A stretch of 64,000 nt of DNA from Rathayibacter oskolensis (GTDB lineage Bacteria > Actinomycetota > Actinomycetes > Actinomycetales > Microbacteriaceae): NCBI RefSeq assembly GCF_900177245.1, contig NZ_FXBM01000001.1, positions 496,001 to 560,000 of the forward strand, given 5' to 3'. Positions 37,728 through 45,995 of the stretch are shown here, in pieces. The notes under the pieces are model-generated. The model did not search any database, was not told where the DNA came from, and saw only the letters and a program-made list of their open reading frames with translations. The translations under genes were made by a program, and so were the position numbers. The first letter of the stretch is position 1. Each line of letters begins with the position of its first letter.

Positions 37728-38126
37728 TTGGCTACCCCCAAGTCGGCCGCTCGTAAGCCGCGCCGCAAGGAGAAGAAGAACATCGCAGTGGGCCAGGCCC
37801 ACATCAAGTCGACGTTCAACAACACCATCGTCTCGATCACCGACCCCTCCGGGGCCGTCATCAGCTGGGCCTCGTCCGGCGGAGTCGGCTTCAAGGGCTC
37901 GCGGAAGTCGACGCCCTTCGCCGCCCAGCTCGCTGCCGAGTCGGCCGCGCGCCAGGCTCAGGAGCACGGCATGAAGAAGGTCGACGTCTTCGTGAAGGGC
38001 CCCGGATCCGGTCGCGAGACCGCGATCCGCTCCCTCCAGGCCGCAGGCCTCGAGGTCGGCTCGATCAACGACGTCACCCCGCAGGCGCACAACGGGTGCC
38101 GCCCGCCGAAGCGTCGTCGCGTCTAG
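37728..38126 (+). CDS. rpsK: 30S ribosomal protein S11
   Basis: 132 residues. Platform protein near the mRNA exit. [43 protein letters not shown] and [19 protein letters not shown] are conserved. The start codon is TTG, supported by AGAGGAGA 8 nt upstream and by the family N-terminus. rpsD does not follow; rpoA comes next. Confidence 0.96.
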   Translation: MATPKSAARKPRRKEKKNIAVGQAHIKSTFNNTIVSITDPSGAVISWASSGGVGFKGSRKSTPFAAQLAAESAARQAQEHGMKKVDVFVKGPGSGRETAIRSLQAAGLEVGSINDVTPQAHNGCRPPKRRRV

Positions 38127-38146
38127 CACCAGCACTCGCAGCCGTC

Positions 38147-38190
38147 GGTCGGCCGCAGGAACCGCCTCCGGGCGGGGAATGGGGCCGACC
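38147..38190 (+). other. Hairpin between rpsK and rpoA
   Basis: Outer stem GGTCGGCC/GGCCGACC (38147-38154 with 38183-38190) and inner stem CCGCC/GGCGG (38162-38166 with 38171-38175). Intra-operon attenuator or processing site at the place where rpsD is missing. Confidence 0.45.
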
Positions 38191-38233
38191 GGCGGATCGC
38201 GCATTTCTTTCACAACTTCATACCTCGCACACG

Positions 38234-38257
38234 CACGTGTCATATAGCGGACACGTG
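38234..38257 (+). promoter_or_regulatory. Inverted repeat before rpoA
   Basis: CACGTGTC (38234-38241) and GACACGTG (38250-38257) flank ATATAGCG, directly upstream of the GAAAGGA ribosome-binding site of rpoA. Could be an operator around an internal promoter or a leader hairpin. Confidence 0.4.
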
Positions 38258-38274
38258 ACGGAAAGGAATCATCA

Positions 38275-39261
38275 GTGCTTATCGCACAGCGCCCGACGCT
38301 CACCGAGGAGAACATCTCGGAGTTCCGTTCCCGCTTCGTCATCGAGCCCCTCGAGCCCGGCTTCGGCTACACGCTCGGCAACTCGCTGCGTCGCACCCTG
38401 CTGTCCTCGATCCCCGGCGCCGCTGTCACCAGCATCCGGATCGACGGAGTCCTGCACGAGTTCACGACGGTCCCGGGCGTCCGCGAGGACGTCACCGAGA
38501 TCATCCTGAACATCAAGGGACTCGTCGTCTCCTCGGAGCACGACGAGCCGATCACCGCCTACCTGCGCAAGCAGGGAGCCGGCCAGGTCACGGCTGCCGA
38601 CATCTCGGCTCCGGCCGGTGTCGAGATCCACAACCCGGAGCTCGTCATCGCCACGCTGAACGACAAGGCGAAGTTCGAGCTCGAGCTGACCATCGAGCGC
38701 GGCCGCGGCTACGTCTCGGCGACCCAGAACCGGAGCGAGTTCTCCGAGGCCGGCCAGATCCCGGTCGACTCGATCTACTCGCCCGTGCTCAAGGTCACCT
38801 ACCGCGTCGAGGCGACCCGTGCCGGTGAGCGCACCGACTTCGACCGCCTCGTCGTCGACGTCGAGTCGAAGCCGGCGATCTCGCCGCGCGACGCCATCGC
38901 GTCGGCCGGTCGCACGCTGACCGAGCTGTTCGGTCTGGCCCGCGAGCTCAACAACGCGGCCGAGGGCATCGAGATCGGCCCCGCGCCGGTCGACGCCGTC
39001 CTCTCGACCGAGCTGTCGATGCCCATCGAGGATCTCGACCTCTCGGTGCGCAGCTACAACTGCCTCAAGCGCGAGGGCATCAACAACGTCAACGAGCTCG
39101 TCGCCCTCTCGGAGACGCAGCTCATGAACATCCGCAACTTCGGACAGAAGTCGGTGGATGAGGTCAAGGAGAAGCTGACGGAGCTGGGCCTGTCGCTGAA
39201 GGACTCGGTCCCCGGGTTCGACGGCGCCCACTTCTACAGCTACGACGACGAGAGCATCTAG
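38275..39261 (+). CDS. rpoA: RNA polymerase alpha subunit
   Basis: 328 residues. Assembly platform of RNA polymerase. N-terminal domain with [28 protein letters not shown], and C-terminal domain for activators and UP elements with [22 protein letters not shown] and [18 protein letters not shown] start after GGAAAGGA. Full length. Confidence 0.98.
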   Translation: MLIAQRPTLTEENISEFRSRFVIEPLEPGFGYTLGNSLRRTLLSSIPGAAVTSIRIDGVLHEFTTVPGVREDVTEIILNIKGLVVSSEHDEPITAYLRKQGAGQVTAADISAPAGVEIHNPELVIATLNDKAKFELELTIERGRGYVSATQNRSEFSEAGQIPVDSIYSPVLKVTYRVEATRAGERTDFDRLVVDVESKPAISPRDAIASAGRTLTELFGLARELNNAAEGIEIGPAPVDAVLSTELSMPIEDLDLSVRSYNCLKREGINNVNELVALSETQLMNIRNFGQKSVDEVKEKLTELGLSLKDSVPGFDGAHFYSYDDESI

Positions 39262-39334
39262 GTCTGGAGCTTCCGGAGCCTGCGGCTCTCTCGCGATCGA
39301 CCTGCTGACACCCCTTTAGTACTGGAGTAAACCC

Positions 39335-39847
39335 ATGCCCAAGCCCACCAAGGGCCCCCGCCTCGGAGGCGGTCCCGCACACGAGCGTCTGCTGCTCGCG
39401 AACCTGGCCGCGGCCCTGTTCACGCACAAGAGCATCAAGACGACCGAGACCAAGGCCAAGCGCCTGCGTCCCCTCGCCGAGCGTCTCGTGACGTTCGCCA
39501 AGCGAGGCGACCTGCACGCCCGTCGACGCGTCCTCGCGACGATCGGCGACAAGTCGGTCGTGCACGAGCTCTTCACCGAGATCGCGCCGCTGGTCGCCGA
39601 GCGTGAGGGCGGCTACACCCGCATCACGAAGATCGGTCCCCGTAAGGGCGACAACGCGCCCATGGCCGTCATCGAGCTCGTCCTCGAGCCCGTGAGCCCG
39701 AAGGCGAAGAAGTCGCGCACTTCGGCGGCGCCCGTCTCGGCTCCGGTCGAGGACGCGCCCGTCGAGGACGCGCCCGTCGAGGAGACCACCGTCGAGGACG
39801 CGCCCGTCCAGGACGCGCCGATCGAGGAGACCAGCGAGACCAAGTAG
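39335..39847 (+). CDS. rplQ: 50S ribosomal protein L17 with repeated acidic tail
   Basis: 170 residues against about 120-130 in most bacteria. The core ([46 protein letters not shown]) ends near residue 125; the last 45 residues are acidic repeats of [10 protein letters not shown] type. The tail is probably disordered on the ribosome surface near the tunnel exit. Terminated by a hairpin. Confidence 0.97.
   Translation: MPKPTKGPRLGGGPAHERLLLANLAAALFTHKSIKTTETKAKRLRPLAERLVTFAKRGDLHARRRVLATIGDKSVVHELFTEIAPLVAEREGGYTRITKIGPRKGDNAPMAVIELVLEPVSPKAKKSRTSAAPVSAPVEDAPVEDAPVEETTVEDAPVQDAPIEETSETK
39746..39835 (+). repeat. 15-bp repeats in the rplQ tail
   Basis: Six in-frame 15-bp units beginning GTCGAGGACGCGCCC (39746, 39761, 39791) and variants (39776, 39806, 39821), encoding VEDAP-type pentapeptides. 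Confidence 0.85.
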
Positions 39848-39861
39848 TCACGCACCCTCCT

Positions 39862-39898
39862 CGAGAGCCCTCCGCCCCACCGGGACGGGGGGCTCTCG
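39862..39898 (+). terminator. rplQ terminator
   Basis: Perfect 9-bp arms CGAGAGCCC (39862-39870) and GGGCTCTCG (39890-39898) with GC-rich interior. Same CGAGAG arm ends as the tuf terminator. Confidence 0.75.
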
Positions 39899-40018
39899 TC
39901 GTCTGCGCAGTGGCGCGGAACGTCGCATACGATGGCGTGATCGTCCTCTTCGACGGTGATCGCGTCACGACCGGCGCTCCCGGGGCCCGCCGCCTCGACG
40001 ATCCTCGGAAGGGGCTGC

Positions 40019-40591
40019 GTGCGCCTGCGACTCCCGGTTCTCCTCACCGCCTGCGTCGTCCTGGCGCTGACGGGGTGCAGCTCCGACTCCGTGATCGATG
40101 TGCCGGAGTCCTCCGGCACACCGTCAGGCAGCACGGACGCGGGGACGCCGCCTCCCGCGATCAGCACTCCCGTGGAGACCGCGTCGGCGGCGGCAGGGCC
40201 GGCGATCGACTGCGCGACAGCGCTCCCCTCCTCGGTCGTGGAGGAGAGCGTCGGGCTCCCGGCGGGCACCGTCTCTGCAGCGGCCGGCGGCGGCGACTGC
40301 ACCTACTCGATCGCGGGGAATCCCTCCGCCCTCGTCCTCAGGATCGACTCCGCGCCGCTCGCCGAGACCTTCACCGGCGGCGGAGAGGCCAAGGGGGCCA
40401 CCCCGGCACCGCTGGGCGCCGCGGCCTACTGGCTGGCCGGCGACCCGCGGACCTCGACGCCGTCCGAGCTGGCCGTCCTCGCGGGCGGGTACGAGCTGCA
40501 CATCGTGTCGTTCGTGGGCGACCAGGGCCTGCTCGTCGACTGGGCGGTCTCGGCCTTCGCCGCGGTCGACGTGAGCCTCGTCGTCGCCTGA
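40019..40591 (+). CDS. Lipoprotein of unknown function (paralogue A)
   Basis: 190 residues. Signal peptide VRLRLPVLLTACVVLALTGC with lipobox LTGC, then a Ser/Thr/Pro-rich linker and a C-terminal domain with two Cys (DCATALPSSVVEE and GGGDCTYSIAGN). No family recognised. The second lipoprotein downstream of truA has the same plan (SxxIDxPE after the lipid Cys, DCATxLP, AGNxSALVL), so the two are paralogues. GTG chosen because GGAAGGGG is upstream and the signal peptide follows at once; TACGAT at 39929-39934 is a possible -10 box. Confidence 0.75.
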   Translation: MRLRLPVLLTACVVLALTGCSSDSVIDVPESSGTPSGSTDAGTPPPAISTPVETASAAAGPAIDCATALPSSVVEESVGLPAGTVSAAAGGGDCTYSIAGNPSALVLRIDSAPLAETFTGGGEAKGATPAPLGAAAYWLAGDPRTSTPSELAVLAGGYELHIVSFVGDQGLLVDWAVSAFAAVDVSLVVA

Positions 40592-40610
40592 CCGGTTCCG
40601 GCCCACGACC

Positions 40611-40616
40611 TAGACT
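40611..40616 (+). promoter_or_regulatory. -10 box of leaderless truA
   Basis: TAGACT followed by 6 nt and GTG at 40623. CTGACC lies 17 bp upstream of the -10, a fair -35. Confidence 0.6.
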
Positions 40617-40622
40617 CGACGG

Positions 40623-41513
40623 GTGCTTCACCGCGTCCGCCTCGACCTGGCCTACGACGGCTCCCGTTTCTCCGGTTGGGCCAAGCAGCCGGGGCTGCGC
40701 ACGGTGCAGGGCGTCCTGGAGGAGGCCCTCGCGCTGGTCCTGCGGGCCGACGAGCGTCCGGTGGTCACCGTCGCGGGGCGCACCGATGTCGGCGTGCACG
40801 CGAGCGCCCAGGTCGCGCACCTCGATCTGACGCCGGAGCAGTGGCGCAGGCTCAGCGGCCCGCGACGGGCGGGTGACGAGACGCTGCCGCCCGAGGCGGT
40901 CCTCCAGAGGCGACTGCGCGGGATCCTCGGGCAGTACTCGGACTTGTCCGTGCACCGGGTCTCCCTCGCCCCGGAGGGTTTCGACGCCCGCTTCTCCGCG
41001 CGGTGGCGCCGCTACGAGTACCGCCTGGCCGACGCCTCCTCCACCCGTCATCCTCTCGAGCGCACGTACACCACCTGGATCAACGAGTCGCTCGACGAGC
41101 GCGAGATGGCGCGGGCGGCCGACTCTCTGCTCGGCCTCCATGACTACGCGTCGTTCTGCCGGGCGCGCGAGGGCGCGACGACGATCCGCAGCCTCCTCGA
41201 CTTCGTCTGGGAGCGCGACGCCGACGGCGTGCTGCACGCGCACCTGCGCGCCGATGCGTTCTGCCACAGCATGGTGAGAGCGCTGGTCGGCGCCTGCGTC
41301 GCCGTCGGGCTGGGCAAGCTCGGCGCCGACGAGCTGCCGGGGCTCCGCGACGCCGCCGCGCGCACGAACGCCTTCGCGGTCATGCCGGCGCGAGGCCTCA
41401 TCCTGCGCGAGGTCGACTATCCTGAGGATGCCTCGCTCGCCGAGCGCGCCGCTCTGACCCGGGTCCGACGGACCCTGCCGGCCGCGGGTGCCGAGGGGAA
41501 GGACTCCGAATGA
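40623..41513 (+). CDS. truA: tRNA pseudouridine(38-40) synthase
   Basis: 296 residues. Modifies U38-U40 in the anticodon stem. Catalytic Asp lies in VAGRTDVGVHASAQVAHL; RLDLAYDGSRFSGWAKQPGLRTVQG and FCHSMVRALVGACVAVGLGK are conserved. Often linked to rplQ, here with one lipoprotein gene inserted. Leaderless GTG. Its stop overlaps the next lipoprotein start (ATGA). Confidence 0.96.
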   Translation: MLHRVRLDLAYDGSRFSGWAKQPGLRTVQGVLEEALALVLRADERPVVTVAGRTDVGVHASAQVAHLDLTPEQWRRLSGPRRAGDETLPPEAVLQRRLRGILGQYSDLSVHRVSLAPEGFDARFSARWRRYEYRLADASSTRHPLERTYTTWINESLDEREMARAADSLLGLHDYASFCRAREGATTIRSLLDFVWERDADGVLHAHLRADAFCHSMVRALVGACVAVGLGKLGADELPGLRDAAARTNAFAVMPARGLILREVDYPEDASLAERAALTRVRRTLPAAGAEGKDSE

Positions 41514-42115
41514 TCCGCTCGCTCCGCGTCGCCACACCCGTGGTGGCCGCCCTCGTGCTCGCTCTCGCCGGGTGCTCGTCGTCGACCATCGACATCCCGG
41601 AAGGCGCAGTGGTGAGCGCCGCCCCGACCCGGGTCCCGGTGGAGTCGGCTCCCGTCGAGTCCGCTCCGGCGCAGTCCACTCCGGAAGCGTCGGCGACCGT
41701 CGAGACGGAGGAGCCCGCGCCCGTCACCGAGACTCTCGACTGCGCCACCGTGCTCCCCGTCGAGACGATCGAGGCGGCCCTCGAGCTGCCCGCAGGATTC
41801 GTCACCCCCTCCTCGACCGGGGCCGGCTGCTCGTGGTCGATGGCGGGCAACACCTCGGCGCTCGTGCTGCAGACCGCGACCGGGGCGACGAGCGACTCCC
41901 TCGCCCAGCAGGAGGCGGCCGGCGCGACCGAGCCGAGCGATCTGGGCGACCAGGCGTTCTTCCGCGCGGGCGACCCGGCCGTCGACCCGGCCGCGACACT
42001 CGTCGTCCTCGCCGCTGATCGGCTGCTGTCCCTCCGGTCCTACGTCGGCGACCAGGAGCCACTCGAATCGCTCGCGGCCGACGTCTTCTCGGCGCTGGGT
42101 CAGGATCCCGCCTGA
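41510..42115 (+). CDS. Lipoprotein of unknown function (paralogue B)
   Basis: 201 residues. Signal peptide with lipobox LAGC, then STIDIPEG, a repetitive PVESAP/ETEEPAP linker and a C-terminal domain with Cys in LDCATVLP and GAGCSWSMAGN. Related to the lipoprotein before truA. Membrane-anchored, extracytoplasmic; function unknown. ATG overlaps the truA stop by 4 bp, so the pair is co-translated. Confidence 0.75.
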   Translation: MIRSLRVATPVVAALVLALAGCSSSTIDIPEGAVVSAAPTRVPVESAPVESAPAQSTPEASATVETEEPAPVTETLDCATVLPVETIEAALELPAGFVTPSSTGAGCSWSMAGNTSALVLQTATGATSDSLAQQEAAGATEPSDLGDQAFFRAGDPAVDPAATLVVLAADRLLSLRSYVGDQEPLESLAADVFSALGQDPA

Positions 42116-42164
42116 GTCACGTCGCCCGGGCGAGCACCCTGCGCGTCACCCTCCCGGGCGCGGC

Positions 42165-42193
42165 TTCCGCTGATGAGCCGTTTGCTGTAATGT
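42165..42193 (+). promoter_or_regulatory. rplM-rpsI promoter
   Basis: TAATGT (42188-42193) as -10 with TTCCGC (42165-42170) 17 bp upstream as a weak -35. The -10 is followed by the same bases as the infA -10. Confidence 0.55.
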
Positions 42194-42230
42194 CGACCCT
42201 TGGTGTTTTCGGCCGTGTGCCGACCACCCG
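42193..42230 (+). promoter_or_regulatory. Structured leader element shared with infA (rplM copy)
   Basis: TCGACCCTTGGTGTTTT (42193-42209) as in the infA leader. GGTG (42202-42205) pairs with CACC (42225-42228), enclosing TTTT and the stem CGGC/GCCG (42210-42213 with 42219-42222). The inner stem sequence differs from the infA copy while pairing is kept. Confidence 0.6.
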
Positions 42231-42331
42231 AAGTTGAGCCCTCCACCGGATCGGTTCGGCCCCCTCGCGGGTCGAACGGCCACGGAGCGGGATTCACGAA
42301 CACCTCACTCCGACCAGAAAGCAGCACTCAC

Positions 42332-42778
42332 GTGACTCGCACTTTTTCTCCGAAGCCGGCTGACGTCCAGCACGACTGGATCGTCATCGACGCGTCCGAC
42401 GTCGTGCTCGGCCGTCTCGCCACCCACGCCGCAGCGCTCCTGCGCGGCAAGCACAAGCCGACCTTCGCGCCGCACATGGACATGGGCGACTTCGTCATCA
42501 TCGTCAACGCCGAGAAGGTCGCCCTCACCGGCCAGAAGCTCCTCCAGAAGAAGGCCTACCGCCACTCCGGCTACCCGGGAGGCCTCTCGGCTACCACGTA
42601 CGCCGAGCTCCTCGAGAAGAACCCGACCCGCGCCGTCGAGAAGGCCATCCGCGGCATGCTCCCGAAGAACTCCCTCGGTCGTGCGCAGCTGCGCAAGCTG
42701 AAGGTCTACACGGGCTCCGAGCACCCTCACGCGGCCCAGCAGCCCAAGGCGTACGCCTTCACCCAGGTCGCCCAGTAG
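42332..42778 (+). CDS. rplM: 50S ribosomal protein L13
   Basis: 148 residues. Early assembly protein of the 50[32 protein letters not shown] and the C-terminal [19 protein letters not shown] are conserved. GTG chosen because VTRTFSPKP is the family N-terminus and AGAAAGCAG lies upstream; the upstream in-frame ATG falls in the leader. Confidence 0.97.
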   Translation: MTRTFSPKPADVQHDWIVIDASDVVLGRLATHAAALLRGKHKPTFAPHMDMGDFVIIVNAEKVALTGQKLLQKKAYRHSGYPGGLSATTYAELLEKNPTRAVEKAIRGMLPKNSLGRAQLRKLKVYTGSEHPHAAQQPKAYAFTQVAQ

Positions 42779-42831
42779 GCTCCGGCCCTCCCCGACACCT
42801 CAGACTTCGAAGACAAAGGATCACCTACACC

Positions 42832-43317
42832 GTGGCGAAGATCGCAGACCAGATCGACGTGGCTCCCGAGAGCTACTCCACCGAAAGCCCGGCCACCGAG
42901 GCGTCCTCGACGCCCCGCGCCGTCCTCAACGTCTCCGGCGCAGCCGTGGGCCGACGCAAGCAGGCCATCGCCCGCGTGCGCCTGGTCCCGGGCTCCGGCG
43001 GCCTGACCGTGAACGCCCGCGAGTTCGCGGAGTACTTCCCCAACAAGCTGCACCAGCAGCTGATCACCGACCCGTTCAAGGTCCTCGACCTCATCGGCTC
43101 GTACGACGTCGTCGCGAAGATCACCGGAGGCGGCCCCTCCGGCCAGGCCGGTGCGCTCCGCCTCGCGATCGCCCGCGCGCTGAACGAGATCGACCGCGAG
43201 AACAACCGCGCCATCCTCAAGAAGGCCGGCTTCCTCACCCGCGACGCTCGCGTCATCGAGCGCAAGAAGGCCGGTCTCAAGAAGGCCCGCAAGGCGTCCC
43301 AGTTCTCGAAGCGCTAG
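42832..43317 (+). CDS. rpsI: 30S ribosomal protein S9 with N-terminal extension
   Basis: 161 residues, about 30 more than the core. The acidic N-terminal 40 residues ([19 protein letters not shown]) precede [25 protein letters not shown]. The C-terminal [12 protein letters not shown] tail reaches the P-site tRNA. GTG start. Co-transcribed with rplM after 53 bp. Confidence 0.97.
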   Translation: MAKIADQIDVAPESYSTESPATEASSTPRAVLNVSGAAVGRRKQAIARVRLVPGSGGLTVNAREFAEYFPNKLHQQLITDPFKVLDLIGSYDVVAKITGGGPSGQAGALRLAIARALNEIDRENNRAILKKAGFLTRDARVIERKKAGLKKARKASQFSKR

Positions 43318-43369
43318 TCGCGGCGGCCCCTGGGCCGTCCGACCAGTAGCTCGAGAAGTGGACAGCGCT

Positions 43370-44722
43370 ATGCCGCGCCTTTTCGGAACCGACGGCGTCC
43401 GTGGCCTCGCGAATCGCGAGGTCACGGCCGACCTCGCTCTCGGCCTCGCCCAGGCGGCCGCCCGTGTACTCGGAGCGGCCGCCAGGGCCGAGGGCCGCCG
43501 GCCCGTCGCCGTGCTCGCCCGCGACCCCCGCATCTCCGGTCAGTTCATCGGAGCGGCCGTCGCCGCGGGCCTCGCGAGCGCGGGCGTCGACGTCCTCGAC
43601 GCCGGCGTCATCCCCACCCCGGCGACCGCCTACCTGATCGCGGACGAGCGCGCCGACTTCGGCGTGATGATCTCCGCCTCGCACAACCCCGCCGCCGACA
43701 ACGGCATCAAGTTCTTCGCCGCCGGCGGGCGCAAGCTCCCGGACGAGCTCGAGAACCGGATCGAGGCGGCGCTCGGCGTGCCACCGCTCACGCCGACGGG
43801 CGCCGATGTCGGCCGCATCCGCCGCTTCTCCGATGCCGAGGACCGCTACGTGGTCCACCTGCTCGGGTCGCTCGGCAGCACCCGCCTCGACGGCCTGCAC
43901 GTCGTCATCGACTGCGCCCACGGGGCCGCCGCCGGCATCTCGCCCGAGGTCTTCACGGATGCGGGCGCCACCGTGACCGTGATCGGCAACGACCCCGACG
44001 GTCTGAACATCAACGACGGCGTCGGCTCCACCCACCTCGACAACGTCGCCGACGCGGTCCGCGCGGTCGGCGCCGACCTCGGGATCGCGCACGACGGCGA
44101 CGCCGATCGGTGCCTCGCCGTGGACGCCTCCGGTCGCGTCGTCGACGGCGACCAGATCATGGCGATCCTCGCCACCTCCATGGCGCGCCGCGGTGTGCTC
44201 CGCGACAACGTGCTCGTCGCCACGGTCATGAGCAATCTCGGGCTGAAGCTGGCGATGGCCGACGCGGGGATCCGGGTGATCGAGACGTCCGTCGGCGACC
44301 GCTACGTCCTCGAGGCCATGACCGAGGGCGAGTACTCGCTCGGTGGCGAGCAGTCCGGCCACGTCATCATGAGCCGCTACGCCACGACCGGCGACGGCGT
44401 GCTCACCGGCCTGCAGCTCGCGGCCGAGATGGCCCGCACCGGCAGGACTCTCGCGGAGCTCGCCTCGGTCATGAGCGTGTTCCCGCAGACCCTCGTCAAC
44501 GTGCGCGGAGTCGACCGCGAGGGCGTGCACGACGACGAGGTCATCGCCGCCGCCGTGGCCGCCGCCTCGGCGCAGCTCGGGACCGACGGACGCGTGCTCC
44601 TGCGACCCTCCGGCACCGAGCCGATGGTGCGCGTGATGGTCGAGGCGAAGACCCAGGAGACGGCCGACCGGCTCGCGGAGTCGCTCGCGGCAGTCGTTCT
44701 CGCGCAGCTCCGATCCGCGTAG
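43370..44722 (+). CDS. glmM: Phosphoglucosamine mutase
   Basis: 450 residues. Converts glucosamine-6-phosphate to the 1-phosphate for peptidoglycan precursors. [12 protein letters not shown], active-site Ser104 in [17 protein letters not shown], metal loop [11 protein letters not shown] and sugar loop GGEQSGHVI are present. ATG at 43370 fits the family; GTG at 43358 is an in-frame alternative. Often follows rpsI in actinobacteria; glmS lies 1.3 kb downstream. Confidence 0.96.
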   Translation: MPRLFGTDGVRGLANREVTADLALGLAQAAARVLGAAARAEGRRPVAVLARDPRISGQFIGAAVAAGLASAGVDVLDAGVIPTPATAYLIADERADFGVMISASHNPAADNGIKFFAAGGRKLPDELENRIEAALGVPPLTPTGADVGRIRRFSDAEDRYVVHLLGSLGSTRLDGLHVVIDCAHGAAAGISPEVFTDAGATVTVIGNDPDGLNINDGVGSTHLDNVADAVRAVGADLGIAHDGDADRCLAVDASGRVVDGDQIMAILATSMARRGVLRDNVLVATVMSNLGLKLAMADAGIRVIETSVGDRYVLEAMTEGEYSLGGEQSGHVIMSRYATTGDGVLTGLQLAAEMARTGRTLAELASVMSVFPQTLVNVRGVDREGVHDDEVIAAAVAAASAQLGTDGRVLLRPSGTEPMVRVMVEAKTQETADRLAESLAAVVLAQLRSA

Positions 44723-44828
44723 TCGCCGCTCCCGGCCGATGCCTCGAGGGTGGTCGCCGATCGAAGGGCAGCACGTCGGGTGATCTGCGACGGCCCGGTG
44801 GCTGAGATCTCGCCCGAGCGCTGGTGCC

Positions 44829-44872
44829 GTCCTGGTGGTCGAGTAACTCCGCAGGGGCGTATCGAGACCCAT
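44829..44872. repeat. REP-like palindromic repeat, copy 1
   Basis: GGTGGTCGAGTAAC...GGCGTATCGAGACCC lies in the 225-bp gap between glmM and coaA, which has no other feature. Same family as the two copies near 57.85-57.93 kb (shared GGGTCTCGATACG and CTCGACCA blocks). Confidence 0.7.
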
Positions 44873-44947
44873 GGGTGCCGGCAGGAGTGCTCTGCCGTCA
44901 CGGCACGCTGAGGGCGGTGAACTGGCCTGCTGGCCCTCCTCGCCGCG

Positions 44948-45904
44948 TCAGATCTTGCGGAGGAGGACCGAGGAGACGGCGTGATCGGCCTGCTTGCGCA
45001 GGACGAGGCTCGCGCGGGAGCGGGTCGGCCGCACGTTCTGCACGAGGTTCGGCTCGTTGATGGTCGACCAGATGCCGCGGGCGCGATCCAGCGCCTCGTC
45101 GGGTGTCAGGGACGCGTAGCGGTGGAAGTAGGAGTTCGGGTTCGTGAAGGCGCCCTGCTGCAGCGCGAGGAAGCGCTCCTCGTACCAGCGGGCGATGTCG
45201 CCGGTGCGCGCGTCGACGTAGACGGTGAAGTCGAACAGATCGCTGACGGCCAGGCCGTGACCCGGCACCGGCGGCTGCAGCACGTTCAGCCCCTCGACGA
45301 TGAGCACGTCGGGGCGCCGCACCACGATCTCGGCGTCGGGGACGATGTCGTAGGAGAGGTGGGAGTAGAACGGCGCGCGCACCTCGGCCGCACCGCCCTT
45401 CACCTCCGAGACGAAGCGGAGGAGGGCGCGCCGGTCGTACGACTCCGGGAACCCCTTGCGGCTCATCAGGCCCCGGCGCTCGAGCTCGCGATTGGGCAGG
45501 AGGAAGCCGTCGGTGGTCACCAGCTCGACGCGGGGGGTGTCGTCCCAGCGCGCGAGCAGCTCGCGCAGGAGCCGCGCGATCGTCGACTTGCCGACCGCCA
45601 CCGACCCGGCGACGCCGATGACGAACGGGGTCGCCTCCGCCCGCTCGCCCAGGAAGAGGCTCGTCGCCCGATGCAGGTGACGCGCCCCGCCCGCGTAGAG
45701 GGTGAGCAGCCGCGACAGCGGGAGGTACACCTCGGCGACCTCGGTCAGGCTGAGCCGGTCGCCGAGCCCGCGGAGCTGGACGACCTCGGTCTCGGTCAGC
45801 GGGAGCTCGGTGGTCCGAGCGAGCTCTGCCCAGTCGGATCGCGAGATCTCGACGAACGGAGAGGGGTGCGCCTCGCGCCCGGGATCACGAGCTGACGACG
45901 GCAT
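44948..45904 (-). CDS. coaA: Pantothenate kinase (type I)
   Basis: 318 residues. First step of CoA synthesis. P-loop [38 protein letters not shown] and the C-terminal [22 protein letters not shown] are the type I signature. ATG at 45904 chosen because longer in-frame starts run into the divergent glmS gene; a TAGGAT -10 box lies 8 nt upstream, so it is probably leaderless. Divergent from glmS with 91 bp between starts. Confidence 0.95.
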   Translation of the reverse strand: MPSSARDPGREAHPSPFVEISRSDWAELARTTELPLTETEVVQLRGLGDRLSLTEVAEVYLPLSRLLTLYAGGARHLHRATSLFLGERAEATPFVIGVAGSVAVGKSTIARLLRELLARWDDTPRVELVTTDGFLLPNRELERRGLMSRKGFPESYDRRALLRFVSEVKGGAAEVRAPFYSHLSYDIVPDAEIVVRRPDVLIVEGLNVLQPPVPGHGLAVSDLFDFTVYVDARTGDIARWYEERFLALQQGAFTNPNSYFHRYASLTPDEALDRARGIWSTINEPNLVQNVRPTRSRASLVLRKQADHAVSSVLLRKI

Positions 45905-45912
45905 GACCCCCG

Positions 45913-45918
45913 ATCCTA
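45913..45918 (-). promoter_or_regulatory. -10 box of coaA
   Basis: TAGGAT on the minus strand, 8 nt before the coaA ATG. Confidence 0.5.
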
Positions 45919-45944
45919 CCGGCCGGTGCCGCGGGAGCCCGACG

Positions 45945-45995
45945 GGATCGAGCCCCTGCCGCGATCCGGATCGAGCCCCGTTTAGGATCGAGCAC
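45945..45995 (+). repeat. Direct repeats GGATCGAGC upstream of glmS
   Basis: GGATCGAGCCCC at 45945-45956 and 45968-45979, and GGATCGAGCAC at 45985-45995, the last overlapping the glmS -10. They fill most of the coaA-glmS promoter region and could be operator repeats. Confidence 0.6.
45983..45988 (+). promoter_or_regulatory. -10 box of leaderless glmS
   Basis: TAGGAT followed by 7 nt and ATG at 45996. There is no room for a glmS ribozyme. Confidence 0.6.

Noticed and set aside
45905-45995. glmS ribozyme
   Set aside because: The gap to the divergent gene is only 91 bp, filled by promoter boxes, and the transcript seems to start at the ATG.
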